A stretch of DNA of 64,000 nucleotides. It comes from Nematostella vectensis. Its lineage: Eukaryota; Cnidaria; Anthozoa; Actiniaria; Edwardsiidae. Shown in pieces: positions 11,744 to 25,547 of this stretch (the first letter of the stretch is position 1; each line of letters begins with the position of its first letter). The position numbers and the translations under genes were made by a program. The notes under the pieces were generated by a model. That model had not been told where the DNA came from. It worked only from the letters and a program-made list of their open reading frames with translations, and searched no databases. The DNA is taken from positions 4,340,001-4,404,000 of the forward strand of contig NC_064046.1 of assembly GCF_932526225.1 (NCBI RefSeq), written 5' to 3'.

Positions 11744-11997
11744 TTAAAGCCGCATTGTCACCAGTTTACTTCCGGAGGTCCGACGGAAACCTCAACCGTT
11801 AAAAGACAAAAGAATCTATTAGAATCCGAAATATTTAACAGGCCATCCGCTCTAAATTAGCAGTCACATCCTTGAAGAAACTTCCAATAGACACACTGCT
11901 TTCTATATTTTGAAATATTTTTCGTGTTTTCCGTTAAAAATCATAGGAGATTCTTACGTAATCGACCGGAAGTAAACTGATGACAATGCGGCTTTAA
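11744..11997. mobile_element. TTAA-flanked MITE, about 250 bp (family copy 1)
   Basis: Begins TTAAAGCCGCATTGTCACCA and ends TGACAATGCGGCTTTAA, extending into longer inverted repeats with CTTCCGG at the inner edge. Two further near-complete copies occur at 34013-34265 (opposite orientation) and 35902-36150. Degraded parts are at about 34796-34905 and 47880-47966. No ORF, so it depends on a transposase elsewhere. It lies between the convergent kinase and METTL7 genes. Confidence 0.88.
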
Positions 11998-12168
11998 CAC
12001 TGTTCGGTAGGTGGCCACTTTTAAAATAGGGTTATCACTTTGCAATTGTTCAGGTATGTTTCATAGCAATAGTTAAGAAGTACAATTTTAGTTTTACAAA
12101 AGTTAGGGAAATCTATAGTGCTTATTTAATTTTATATTTTAATTAAAATAATTCACTAAGTTGAAATG

Positions 12169-15100
12169 CTATTTTTTGGCATTGCCACTGACAAAATATG
12201 CAATAAAATACATAAATTTTCTCACAAACAAACTTTTTTCCTCATTTGACAAGTAGGCCTTTTCCATTTCAAGTTCTCTAAAGCCAGCCATTTGTATTGC
12301 CTTATCGGTGTCTCGATCACAATGACAGTTGCCAAAGAGACGAGGCCACACCCCAAGTTGACTTGACAGTAATCTTTGCCATGATCGTCGCCAGGTCCCA
12401 GATTCATCTGAACAAGAGATTTTGAGATTTTAAACCCCTGCTTTGTAACCTTGGACACAGAAACCTTACAGCGTGACCAAGAAAACCCTGAACATGTTGG
12501 TATGTTTGTTCTGACGAATCACTTGCGAGATATTCAAACAGTCAATTAGAAACATGTCTTAACAAGTCTCAGGCTAAATTCGAACATCGTATTATCCACA
12601 AGCCGTATTCAATGCAAAAGCATGTAAATGGAGTTGGAACAATTGACTTGATTCATTTGCATTGCATTCACATTGAATACGGCGCACAGATAATACAACA
12701 TTTGAACTAAGTCTCATTGTCTGAATTCTCGTGTCAGATTTGTCTGGAGACAATAAATATTCCACACATATTTAAGGTGTTCAAGGTTTTACTGGTTGTG
12801 CTGTAAAAGCTTGAAAAATGAACTCTCAAAAGTGGAAAAAAAACTAATAAATTATTTCCTTTTCAGTTCATGTTCAGTTCATACCTACCAGCTATGTGCT
12901 CAATAAAATAGAAACGTCCTCCCTAAAAGGCAAAAGACAATTTAGTTAATGGACTGAGTCTAGATACCTTACAAAAAAGGTAGTATGTCCATTTCTTTTT
13001 AAACACTGTTAGTACACTCCAAACAGCGCCTGGAAATCAGACGTGCTCCAAACAGCTCCTCAAAATCCTCATAACCAAGACTGGTGTGGCAGTAAAGAAG
13101 AGAAGCCCAAGTCTCTGGTACCCAGGGTATACATGACCTTAATGTTGAATCCGTTGTATCACGACCCGCGTTTTCAAAACACAATTTGCTTTGGTTTCCT
13201 GTTTCGTCAGTAAAACCATTCTGAACCAATCAGAGTCTCGCTTTGTGCACTTCCCTGGCTATCCTCTGGACGAAAACCAGACAGTGTTGCGACAGAAAGC
13301 CAGACAAATGCACTACGGGAGAGATGGCAAGAATCTGATTGGCTTAGAATAATTTGACTGGTGGAACAGAAAATCCCAAAAGACAAAAATAAATCGATGT
13401 TTTGAAAATGCGGCGTCGCGATACAACGGATTCGACAGTAATATACCAAATCAGAGGTGCTCCAAACAGCCCCTCAAAATCAGACATGCAGCAAAAAGCC
13501 CCTCAAAATCAAAGTGGTGGTTGTAAAGATTGGCTGTAAAAATGGGAGTAAAAATACACTATCACACAGTGAAAGATCTCACCAAAAGTCCTAGCCTACT
13601 CACAAGCATTTATTAGGTGATTTTAACAAAAGAAGGTCCATCTTGATTTATCTAGATCTATCCCACTTCTCCTCACTAGAATACAAAAGATTCAGCTCCA
13701 TTGGCACCAGACATCAAGCGGCTACCTGATGTCTAACGGAGCATCATTTAGTGGGTTGTAGGTGTGTTTAAAACAGCAAAAACATATAAACACATTGACC
13801 CCTCAACCGGCCTGTACCGGCTTTGGGAAGTACCCACAACCCAAAAAATTCATAAATGCAAAATAAACACAACAAGATGAAGATACTCAGGCATCAGTCT
13901 AAGGGATAAATGGTCTTGCAGATATGCATCCAACCAAGGTGTTGGCATCTACTCTTAAGCCAAATAACAGCACAGGTTCTTTGACAAATCTCAAATCAAA
14001 CAAGGAGAGAAAAGCAGAATCACCCCTCTCAATAAAACACTCAAAATACCACACAAGGGAGAGAGATCAGCAAACACAGCTCAAGCTCAAGACACAAATA
14101 GATACCTTTATTCTGATCCTCCAGGTACATTTCCATGGCCTCAAAACACAATGTCCACTCCTTGAAGGATTGTACAACCACGAAGATGTCTTTACGTATT
14201 GCAAAGCATTCTGGGAGATCCAGGGGAAAATTCACGAGGGGAGGGCCAGTCAACACTCCTCTCCCCAAAGTCAGATGGTTTTTTATAAGTCTTTTCACCC
14301 CGAAGCCAAACAAATCAATTCCAGGTCATACAGACCCAGAATAGCAGTGTAAACAATTTTGGAATCAATTTGGTTTCAGAAAAGACAGCATTTAGGAGAG
14401 CTGTGGTGATTCATTAGAAAATTATTTTCTCATCCAGGCAAAGCCAAACAAGAAAAAATCATCATGAATCCACCTTTGCTTGCAAATATCCATAAGCAAA
14501 GCACCCAATTATGCCCCAAAAGACTTCATGATTTCCTGAGACACTCTCCTAATATGCTCATAGCTGTATTTTTGATGAAAAATACAAGCAACCATCAACT
14601 TGTGCTGGCTTCAGCACAACGACAAGGGATTAAAAGTGGGGACCGCAAAGCACTGTTGGAAAGCTTGGATACCGCTGACTAGGTGAAGCTGTGTTTGACT
14701 TTGACGGGCTGTATAAAACTCAGAATAGGGGGAGGAGGTATCTGTTTTCAGTCTGTTTTTTGTAAATTCAGCTCAAAAAAAGCCAGGAGTCAATGGGTTA
14801 AGAGTTTTTTGTTGCCCATTGACAGTACAATGGAAATGTGAAGTTATTCCCTTACCCCTCTTAGAAAATGATCACTGCCACTCGACCAATCAGCGCTCTC
14901 CATTTCACAGGGCCGTAGCAGGCCTCGAAATATTGGGGGGCACAATACAGAAACATTAAGAAAATATTGGGGGGGGCACGTGCCCCCAGTGCCCCACCCC
15001 CTGCTACAGCCTTGTTTTAACCCCCTAAATCTCATAGTAATTAAGGTGCCAAGCGGCGAGGGCATTGAACAATAGGGAATTAGTCGGGAATGCAGCTCGT

Positions 15101-16509
15101 GTTCCATGGAATCTACTCGTGCTCTACACTCACTGATTTTTGTTAATTTGTGCCCTTAATCCAACAGAACACTCACATCCATTATCTAAGCCTCACTTAG
15201 AACCCGCCAGCATTTCTTACATGATCGTCAGGCATGGAAGCATGAAAAATATTAGGGGGAGAGGGGCTGTTTGTCCTTTGCACACTGACTGAAATAAGGG
15301 TCAAACATCGCGAGGGGGCTAGGGGGGTATAGTTAAACACGAACGCACACTATAAAAGGGACTTGCCAAAGGCAAGCTGTCATTCGTCATTTGGCATCAC
15401 TGAGTGCAGAGCTCCGTAGAGAGAGACCAAAATGCTACAGTTCTAGAGTGGCCGATTACACACTATAGAAGCAAAATTAGCTTTATCAACAGCTATTTCT
15501 TGTAACAGATCAGGAAATGGTGAGGATAAGATAGGTTTTGAAGTGATGAATATTTCAAATTTGTTGTTTAACACGCGTGCGCACATGAATGACCCCATTT
15601 CAAATGAGCGTGCACGCTGTTTTTGAATTATATTTTTCAATTGAAAAGAGTGCGCACTGTTTTGATTTCTCAATGACAATTTTTGTTCTTGTTTTTGTAG
15701 AGAATTTACTCCAAACACTCTCCCGAATATGTCTTAAAGTTCTTTAACATTCTCTTGTACTTTGAAGTTGTCGCAGTTTGTCGTAAGGCTTTAATTTTTG
15801 CTATGTTTTCTACTGGTGGTTTCAGAGGTCCCCACTCAATGAAGTCTAGTTGTGCATTGACAACGACCTGTGCAAGAGCTTGCGAAAATAGGGGCGGAGC
15901 TATCCCTTTTATAGCGTGCATTCATGTTTAAAGGCTAGGTGCCAACCCCCCTCCCTCCCCCTGGTTTATTACTCATCTTACCGGTTTTAGAACTCTTTTT
16001 ACTTCTCCCAACAATTGATCCAAGCTATCCTCGGGTACAGAACACAACACATCACAAACAAACACCACCGCAAGTGAATCACTGGCTATCCCGCTCAAGT
16101 CCTCCCCTCCTTGTACTAAATATGCCTTCAGCTTCACATCAGGAAAGCGGTCCAACTCTTCTCTGAAGTGTTTTTCCATGTGAGGGTTTGGGTCTAACGC
16201 GATGAATTCACTGCCCTTTGGCAAAGATAACATTCTCAAAGCATTGCCTGTTCCACTTCCTATTTCAAGAACATCACCTCCAACCTGCTCGGCTGTTTCC
16301 TTGATTCCTTTGAACATTGTCTTGTCCATATCTGTGACTTGTGAGTGGCCCTGGTATTTTCGACCCATTTTAATAAGCGTCGCAAAATAACTCTTGTATG
16401 CGCTGGATGAGCATAATGTGTCAAGAAATCTAGAGCTCAGCCCTGAACCTACTACTGCAGATATTCCTATAACAACTAGCCCGATTTTCCGTAAAGTAAA
16501 GAGGCCCAT
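12169..16509 (-). CDS. METTL7: METTL7/TMT1-type SAM-dependent methyltransferase
   Basis: Exons 16509-15982, 12922-12889 (34 nt) and 12407-12169 join in phase to 266 residues, close to the 244 of human METTL7A. Residues about 8-26 form an N-terminal hydrophobic segment, as in the family, which anchors to ER or lipid-droplet membranes. SAM-binding motif I is LEIGSGTG (81-88), followed by the acidic DPNPHM (106-111), a GED loop and LCSVPE (post-motif II). The small middle exon encodes GGRFYFIEHIA, the family's post-I strand, and exon 3 continues with ESGTW and ends with the ELEMEKAYL region. Vertebrate homologues are thiol methyltransferases; substrate here is unknown. Intron 1 is 3 kb and intron 2 holds a palindromic element. 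It is head-to-head with CNOT10. Confidence 0.88.
12565..12715. mobile_element. MITE-like inverted repeat in METTL7 intron 2
   Basis: Left CTAAATTCGAACATCGTATT pairs with right AATACAACATTTGAACTAAG; inner parts (AAGCCGTATTCAATG / CATTGAATACGGC) also pair, making a long hairpin. No coding capacity. Confidence 0.7.
13140..13442. mobile_element. MITE-like element, about 300 bp
   Basis: Left TTGAATCCGTTGTATCACGA and right CGCGATACAACGGATTCGAC are inverted repeats, with matching inner blocks (CGTTTTCAAAACA / GTTTTGAAAATGCG and CCAATCAGA / TCTGATTGG). No coding capacity. Confidence 0.8.
14911..15011. mobile_element. Palindromic repeat with GCCGTAGCAGG ends (copy 2)
   Basis: Starts GGCCGTAGCAGGCCTCG and ends CCCCCTGCTACAGCC with a GGGGGGGCAC core, matching the element at 6686-6832 but about 45 bp shorter. 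Confidence 0.7.
15349..15440 (+). promoter_or_regulatory. TATA-box core promoter candidate inside METTL7 intron 1
   Basis: CACTATAAAAGGG is a textbook TATA box on the plus strand, followed about 30 bp later by TGTCATTCGTC as a possible start site. The transcript would run antisense to METTL7. No long ORF follows; an LTR remnant or a non-coding transcript are alternatives. Confidence 0.3.
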
Positions 16510-17821
16510 CGTTTGGCATATGTTTTTTTACCCCATCGCGTGTGTTGTTATTCCGTCGAAGCTCTTTTGCTGAATTTGATGAAGCTACGGTAACCCTGTG
16601 TACCGTAGCTTCAAAGACTGAACCTTTTACGAGCCTATCCAGGAATGGAGCCTGTCCAGGGATGGGGGGACTGCAATAAAAACAGACGGGGGTAGCACTT
16701 TGGATGTGGTTAACAGAAATTCTTACCCGTAAGAGATAGCAAATTGGGTGGTGTGGTGAAAGGAAGTTTTGGATAAGTTTCTGGGCCGACTGTGGGGGAC
16801 TAGCGGAGCCTGGTACGAGGCGTTTTTGTACGCATGTTTGATGCTTCCGCCGCTGACCATCCACTCTCGAATCGCATCGTCACTTGGCGGACTTTTTGGT
16901 TAGTAAAATCCTTCCGAACATTCCTCGAGAATTCATCATTTTGTAAGTAAATTCAACATTCGTATCGCTCTCACATACAGCATTAACGTGCAAGTCTGAT
17001 CGACCTCGTGGAGGTTCAATTTTCTGAGTATTTCCTTACCAAATGAATACCATCGATGTGTAGTTATGAATGAATTCGTAAGAATCATTTTGGTCCTGGT
17101 GCTATTTGTTTATCTGGAATTAAGATCCAACATTGTCTTGGTTCTCGTACGCTGTGCCTTTGTCTAGTGCTGTAAGAATTCAAATTCTGTTTGGTTTTGC
17201 GTTGTTGTGATTTCGCGCCAAGTGTTTTGTTATGATGATAAAATTGCGAGGTTCAGATTTAATCGACCCGTTGGTTCACGTTGTGGAAGCAGTCTACCAT
17301 GTCTTACGTATATTCCATACGGGGGCCATTCTTTGACAAACAACTGTTAACTAGACAACAATATGGAACAATAGGGACAAAAACAGGATCATTGAGGCGC
17401 CTAATGACAAAGTGGAAAGCAGCTTTTACCATTATTGAGAAAAAAAAAAATAGATGGATTTAATTTATAGAATAAGTGGCAATTCCTGCCTCAGACACCT
17501 TGTTATTACAAGCACCTCATTATTACAGACAAAAATACAATCCAAAATAAGAGGGAATACAAAAAGAAGACTGAATGTATCTTCCATTTTTGCCAACTCT
17601 CTCTGTATTAAGTACTATCATCGGGTGTTTATTAGCAAGAGTGTTTTAGCAACACTATGTATAGGTGCTCATAATAGCAAAAGTCGACTGTAAAATAAAT
17701 ACAATAACAGGGATTTGAAGTACAGTAACATGCGTGATGGGAGTGATCTTCTGGCTTTTGTGTTACATTAGAAAGAATACTATCACACCACTTATCCTTG
17801 TATTTATCTTATTTTCTACAG
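16510..17821. promoter_or_regulatory. Divergent METTL7/CNOT10 upstream region with CNOT10 5' UTR intron
   Basis: Between the two divergent start codons (16509 minus, 17825 plus). CNOT10 probably has a non-coding first exon: TTTTCTACAG ends at 17821, three bases before the ATG, and is a good acceptor, while a donor-like ATTTTGTAAGTA is near 16942. The exact first exon and start sites cannot be fixed from sequence alone. Confidence 0.5.
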
Positions 17822-17824
17822 AAA

Positions 17825-20800
17825 ATGGCTGATGAGGCTTTTGAGGAAAATCTGGACTTTCCTCCCCAGCTTCCACCCCCTGGTGGTAACTTAACAGACC
17901 AGGAGCGAGAGCTAGCAAACCAGGCACATATTGAATATGAGGGCCAGCAGTACGACAAGAGCCTAGCAGCTCTCAGCAAGCTTAACGAGATGAGACCTAA
18001 TGATTACAAGGTGGTACATAATAAGGCTATAATTCAGTACTGCCTGACCGGGTTGACCAGGACGGATGAGTTCTTCAATCACTTGGCAACACTCAGGAAA
18101 AAGGTATGCTAAAGACTCCCGCTGACATGGTAAGAATTGTTTAGTATTTTTCTAGCACAAATTAACATTGTGTATGTGTATGTACTTTGCATGTGACTGA
18201 CTTTACTTGTCAGTGTATAGACTGCTCCATGTGGTTTACATTCATGAGTGTGTTAGGCCTAGTTTAAATGCTGTTCTATTCATGCGCCATTCCAAATAGA
18301 AGGGATTTGGAACATGAAATGAATGGCGTCTAAATCAAATTAGACCAGTCCATTCTATTTGGCACAGCATAGGCATTCTGCACACATTACCAGCCCATGC
18401 CAAATGCGTGAACGACGTACAGTATAACATGCTTGGTTTCTCCTCTAGGATATACAAATCATTTTGTAATTATTACATAGGATGGCAGTTCTCACACGAT
18501 TTTATTTAAGTGGTGCTTGATGTTGGGGCACAAACTCTAGAGAACTTGCTCTTTTTATAAGCCCCCTCCCCCTCTCCCCCATTAAAGCCCCATTAAATCA
18601 CAACATTCTGCCCACTTTAAATGTTGGGATCACAAAAAGCAAGGACTTTTGAAATCAACCCATTTCACATTTTCTATTTCTTATAAGATTGAACATGAAT
18701 CGGGTGACAGCAAAGATGAAAGTGACGTTCTGGACATGGTGTATGTCCTATACAATGAGGCTGTGGTGTGCTATAATGTAAGTCACATATTTTCTATCCT
18801 CTCCCTCATTACACTTCTTGTATCTGTTGTGGTTTGAAATGCTTCTTGGTTTGAAATTGTTAAAACTGGTTTGAAAAGGGGATATTTGCATAATCTTTTA
18901 TCTAGTTCTTTTAGTTACACCTCCCAACCCCCAAAAAATCCAAGCCCCTGTTTTATTAATGACTCCCCAAAAATAAAATCCCTTTTAGAATGCTAGGTAT
19001 CCAAAAATGAGCTAGTTTGAAAAAAATTCAAACCATGCCACATTTCAAACCACAACATATCCCCATCTCTTTTCTCTAGTGACATACATTAATGATAATG
19101 ATAATAATTATAATTTCACATCTCTTCTATCCCCTCTCCTGTTGTCACATCTCTTCCATCCCTTCCCTTGTTATAGTGTAAGTCACATCCCTTCCATCCC
19201 CTCCCTAAAATGTAAGTGACATCTTTTCGTTCCCCACCTCATTGCTATTTCCTGCCCCCTATACAGTATTTTTTGGCTGAAGAAGGGGGGTTCCCAGAAC
19301 CATTTCCCAGTTTCCCTGTTTAATAACAGCAACTCAGGCCAAGTAAAAAAAAATATGTTCGTTAGCGGTGCCTGGGCACTGAAATATAGGCAGACGATCC
19401 TGTTTCCAGGCTTTTCTTATGCTTTTTTTCACCCATTCACAACATCACGGAAAGTTCCTTTGTGAATCGTATAAATCTTTGATAAACCAAGGAGAAAAAT
19501 AAATTAACAAAAAGGGCTGCATGCTCCCTATTTCAATCTTATCAGGACGATAAACATGTTTTTATTTTTACTTGGCCTTATTGCCATGTTTGTTTTATAT
19601 TTTGTTTTCCATTTCAGTTGCGGCAGTATAATAATGCCTCCATAGCCCTGGGCAAGCTGTTTAAAGTCATTGAACCCCTAGGTATGTGTGAAGACACTGT
19701 GAACATTAAAAAAACAGGAACTTATCTATTCTTTTATTTCCATTCTTGTGTTAAGGAATGCAGGCATGGAATACAGATTTAAAATACAGATTCGTAACTC
19801 ACTTTTGGTGCTAATATGTTTTACAATACCATGTGTTAATTTCTCATTTATGTTTCAGACGAGAATCTTTCCTTCAAAGTCTGTTTTCTTCTGACAGAAT
19901 TATATTTAATTATGCACAAGGTATGCCAATGCCAATTGTGTGATGAGTATAACCTGCAAACAATTGTTGCATTCAGGGAACAAGGGACTGCAACCCCTTT
20001 TCTTTATGACATTTTTCTTCAAAATAAAATGGAGCCTTAAAAATACAGTACAGTGATAGCACAAATAGCTGTAAAATATTGATTTGTGTTTTATTAATTC
20101 AAAAATTATATTGACTTAAAGCCTTTGTCAGCCCACTTTGTTCATTTTTTCTATCAATATTGGAAGACACATTATATGATAAAATTTTAGAATAGAACAA
20201 GCTCAATTTAATGTTTAATACTTTGTTTATAAAATTCGGTCAGAGAGATGTACTAAAGCACCCATAATCTGCAGATGGAAATGAATGCTTTCTCACACTT
20301 GGTTTTTTGCTAGGACGGCAAATTGGTGGCTGACAGAGGCTGTTAAAGTCTCTAAAAAATGAATGATGGTCCCTTACTTTTTTCCCTCAGCCTGATAAAG
20401 CATCAGCAGTCCTTAATCATATTGAAAATGTACTGATGGTAAACAACAAACAAGCCGACACTTCACAACCTACAACACAAGGTTTGCCCCCTACCAAGGA
20501 CGTGGACGACCTGAACAAAGCCAGGCTACATCAGGTACAGAACATTGATGCAGTGTTTTAGAATAAGAGAGAGGATAAATTTATGGTGTCTGTTTATTTC
20601 CAGTACAAATCTAGACTAAACATCATGATAAAATCCATGAAGGCTTGTAAGAGGGAAATCAAATCTGTACTTAACACTGGAAATGTAAGTTTACATGTGA
20701 TAATTATTGTTGGTATAATTATAGTTTGTATGTTTTGCGAACCACTGACAATTTTTCGCATTTTCAAATATCACAAAGTTAAACTTTAAGATGACAAAAC

Positions 20801-23800
20801 ACAATGCACATTTGAGAGCTATATTGCCAAACACCTTATTAATTTTACTGGTATTTTGACCAAAGGTCATTTGGCTGTCAATTTTAATCTTTGAAATCAC
20901 AATTATTCACAAATCACAGCCCCAATTTATCTGTTTTCATGAATCATATGTAGAGCAAATTTGGGCTGTGACATTGTGTACTGGTTAATGTATGCATGAA
21001 GTTGATAAGCCATTGTTTGAGCATTGCTTGACCCATGACATAGTTCAGGACTTGGTTTTGTTAGCCAGTACATGGTGACACAACCCAAATTTGAGCCTAA
21101 TGGAAAACCCTTTGCCCCCCCAGTTTTGTCACTTTATTTGTTATTTTATATTAGACAAACAGAAACAACTTATTTTCCACCCTCATCCCCCCATGTATCT
21201 TCCCCTATAAATATGTGATGAGTGTCTATAGAACTATTATAATGGCTCACCTGACACTTTGCTTTGTTTTACAGTCTACAGTTGGGTTGTTTCTCAAGAG
21301 CAATTTTGAGTACCTACGACAGAACTATCGCAAGTCTGTAAAACTCTTGAACAGTGTACAAAAGTGCAGTAACCCAAGTCTGGAGTCAGGGCAGTGCATC
21401 AATACAATGTACTTCAACAACTTAGGCTGTATTCACTACCAGATGCACAAGTATAACTTAGGTGCATTCTACTTCAGAAGAGCATTAGAGGAAAACGACA
21501 AAGCTTTGTCACTGTTACCACACGTAGATAAAAGTAAGTTGATCAGTCAATTTTATAATTTCAGGACAAAAAAACATTTAGGAGCAGAACTAGAGGCAGA
21601 TACTCAAATATGCTCAGGACATTATTTTTTCAGTAGCAAACCTAGTTAGTGGGGTTTACAATGCAAGCATCCACATCCTCAATTGACCGTGGAAATTGGT
21701 TTGGTGGAAAATGCTGAAAATTGAATTGAATCATATTCCATTGTTTTCTGTTTTTGTCATTCATGTTGCCGTAGTAGTTCCTTAAGGTCCCTATTTACCC
21801 TAAGAGGAAGCTAAAATGATTTTCTTTATTAAAATTTATATGGATCTGTTGATTTGATTACATCTATGAATGCATGATGCTACAATTTAGTCAAAGTTGC
21901 TGCTTGTTTGTATTTTCATAAAATACATCTCAACACACTATACAGTATAACCTTTATGAAACAATTTCTTCCATAAAACCCACAGTAAAAACAAACAGAG
22001 TTTTCACTGATTCTCCATTCTTGTTTTAGACAACCCTCTCTGTGGCAGACCACTGGCAACTCTCAGACTCGGTCAGCGTCATGAAATAGTCTACAATCTT
22101 GGTATTCAACTACTGTTCTCAGGGAGACCACGGTCAGCATTCGATTGCTTGATACAAGTCGTACAGACCTATCATACCAACCCCAGACTGTGGTTGAGAC
22201 TTGCAGAGTGCTGTATTGTCGGCGATCAGATGGTAAGGAAAACACAGGTGACATTTTTCATGAAAATATAAGAGCTTCCATCATTCTGAGGTGGAAAGAG
22301 TACTTTAAGGTGAAGGCATAGCAAGTATCATAACCATCATCATCCTTGGGCCTCAGCCAAGATGGCCTGCTCAGTCTTTCTCCACACCCTGTGGTCTACC
22401 ATTAAATTTGTCAGATCCTTCAGTGGGATCCCTAGGAATTGAGCCAGGGAATGTTCCACAGATCCGAGAGGAGACTGACTCCTCTGTTGCTCACAAGCAG
22501 AAGCCGGTCACTGTGGCCGATATATGATATGTTGAGCTTAGCTTTCTTGTTCTATTATTTGTTTGTACTTTATCCACCCTGTCTTAGCAGCCATATAGCA
22601 CGGAGACTTTGTTGCAGAGGTGGGACTTATCATTGTTACATCTCTGCTAAAGCAACTACTCTCTTTTTCTGTCTCAATAAGTACTAGAAACTTTGTTCTT
22701 AAATCTCACATATATCATTTTTAACTTGTGAATGCAGAAACTGATAAATTATCAGAATCATGAAAGGTCAATAGATATAAACACCCTAATAGCCCTGTAA
22801 GGCTCTAAAGAAAAAAAAAAACACAAATACAATATTTTATAGAGATATTATAAGAATATTCTGTGACTTACTTATGTGGGTATGGGGGGTGTATTACTCA
22901 TTATTGCCATTTGCCCCTTTTCTGGAAAATTTCCATGGCTTCTCCCAAAGGTTCATATAGACTAGTAATGTATCTTATACCCGTAGTCATGTGACATGAA
23001 GGACAGCTGTGGTGGAAAGAGTGGAATGGTCAAGAGCGTGATTGGAGATGGAATACATCGCAAGGTCATCATTTCCACACATAGGGAAAAGAGGCCAAGC
23101 GTGGAGTAAGTGAAGTCTGCTTTTCCTGGTGTTGAATTACCATTTATTGCTGTGCTTTTGTACCACACCCATCACCCAACCCTGTACACCTGCTTGAAGA
23201 AGAGAACTGCAATTTGTGCTATGTGTTTACACTTATTAGCATCCTTTCATGTTCGTGGTTACATGTTATAAGACTGTTTATCCTATAAGACAAGTCACAA
23301 TTCCATTGTATAAGACAGGGTTCAATGTACAAGAAATGATTCCAGCTATAACATAATGCCTGGTGCACACTAGTGACATAACGACTAAATGACATACATG
23401 GGCATGTGCTTCCTTATGTTCATATGTTCAAGAGTAAAAGGTTCAACATTTTGACATAAGCCCAACATAACGACATAATATAACAACATAAGAATGTGTG
23501 CGCCTATGTTGTTATGTCTTTTTGTCACTAGTGTGCATTAGGTATGTAAATACTTAAACTCCTAATAAAATCTTTTCTTCCAATTTAGCTCAAATCAGAG
23601 CCAATCAGCAGCAATGCCAGCATGCACGCTTGACTTCTCAGCAATCTGCCTTCAGAATGCTCTTTTGCTTTTGAAAGCATGTGTAAACTTGAGCTCAACA
23701 CAACAAGATAGTTTTATGGAAAACCACTTTGACAACAGAGAGGATGTCTTGGACTTAGATGGGCAAAGGTAAATTAAAAATGCTTGAGGTTTTTGCACCC

Positions 23801-25513
23801 CTGAAGTTGTAAATTGTATCATATAGAGCGTATGGAAACGGATAGCCTGTTAGCCGGCTCTCCGGACATTCCGGGGGTATTCTTTTCCTATTCTAGGAAA
23901 TGGATTGAAAATAGTATTTTATGGTTTAGTCACATACTGTATGTTTACTCAAACCTTGGGTAGAGTAAACCAACTAGATCCGGCTTAACGTATCTTCAGC
24001 TTAAGGTCACAGTTCAGAAAAGTCAGCTTGCTATTTTAGCTGTTCTGTGGTTGGGATTAAGGTTCAAATTATAAAGAACTGAGTAAAATTTGCCATTTTG
24101 CTGTTGTAGTGAAACTAAGACCCTGTCCCCACGTATCTGTTTTCATTTGAAAACTCAACCTTTTTGTTAAAAAAGATCAGCGTCCACACGAAGCATTTTC
24201 CATTTTGATATGACCCGTCCCAACAAAAAAAAAGAAACGATACGAAAACGACAACATGCTCTACGGCGCATGCGTACTTGTGCGCCAAGTGGACTGGACC
24301 TGAGTTATCACGCCATCGTTTTCAAAAGGTTCTGTTTTTGTCTGTCCCCACGGCACCGAAAGGGTATTGTTTTCAAATTGTTCCACTCTGGAGATCGTTT
24401 TCAAATTGTTCCGTTTTCAGTCATCGTTTTCGCGTTTCTGTGTGGACGATACCCGTATCCGTAACAAAAAGGTTGCGTTTTCAAACGAAAAAGGATAGGT
24501 GAGGATGGGCTCCAAACTTCAAACCAACTTGTCCTGAAGTATACATAAATCAAATCACTCCTTATTTGGCCCTTATTTACATTCAACTCTTACTTGGTAC
24601 TTAACTACAGACTTGGGATGCTGTGGAATTTAATGTCACCGAGCAGGGGTGGATCTAGAGGTGGGCCAAACAGGCCCCAGCCCCCCTTATTTTCAGATAT
24701 TTGGCTTAGAAATCACAAGAAATATAGGCCCCTCTTTTTTAAAACCCTTGTTTAAGCCCCCCTTATTAGACCTCCTGGATCTGCCCCTACCAAGGTCAGC
24801 TCAGCCAACTGAGCCAAAACCACAGTTTATGGAAAAAAGTTTGGACACAGTGGCTGCGGTTTTGCCACAGAAAATGTTGCGATAATTTCTGTTATCATGA
24901 CTTAATCCATTTCACTATATTGTAACATACCCTTAGCAGAGATTAAATGGTTTCAAATTTTGAAACTATTTCAAGTTTTGTGACACACTCCTGTCCTATT
25001 CTATTGTCTCCTTCAGTTAATGTCACCAGTAAAATATATAACAAAAAAAGATGAATTGACCTTTATTATTCCCAGTATGCTTATTGCTTATTCAGCTCTT
25101 TACAAAAAAAAAACAATTTGAATTTCAACTAACTATCTGAATAAAGAATGTGTTTTTTTTCTCAGTGAAAACGGTACCAAATGTCAGCCATACGAGAATA
25201 GCATTCCGGCAGCACCTGGACCTCCAATCAAAATCAAGGAGGTACCCCACCTAAGGTAAAGTATGCCTGCTGGTATGATGCTTTTATGCTTGAAAAATTG
25301 GTGCACAATTAAAGCTCTTTGTCAGTCCAACAAAAAATGGTTTTACAAATTTCTTAGGATAGATAAATCCTGTTGACTCTGGCTGGCAAGAGTTAGTTTA
25401 CGATCATATACGGTATGCATGTTTTTTGCATGCTTGACTTTTGTGTCTGGTTATGGTTTGTTTGGAATACAAAGGACTCTATGTCAAAGACAGACAGACA
25501 GACAGACAGACAT

Positions 25514-25547
<34 letters not shown>

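Larger units (their letters stand above)
12923..15981 (-). other. METTL7 intron 1 (3.1 kb)
   Basis: Holds repeats rather than genes: a palindromic element at 13140-13442, short CTCCAAACAGC(T/C)CCTCAAAATC repeats at about 13017-13070 and 13455-13512, the GCCGTAGCAGG-type element at 14911-15011 and a TATA-like promoter candidate near 15351. Open frames at 13924-14352, 14464-14682 and 15443-15921 show no recognisable domain; the last two overlapping minus frames could be an old retroelement remnant, but I cannot support that. Confidence 0.5.

Noticed and set aside
13924-14352. A 142-codon plus-strand frame in METTL7 intron 1.
   Set aside because: Low-complexity composition, no motif, no splice context; likely chance.
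15443-15921. Two overlapping minus-strand frames that might be an old retroelement or gene remnant.
   Set aside because: No domain recognised and a frameshift between them; not enough to call a gene.
16430-16864. Minus-strand frame overlapping METTL7 exon 1.
   Set aside because: Different frame from METTL7, no domain, extends into the promoter; a shadow.
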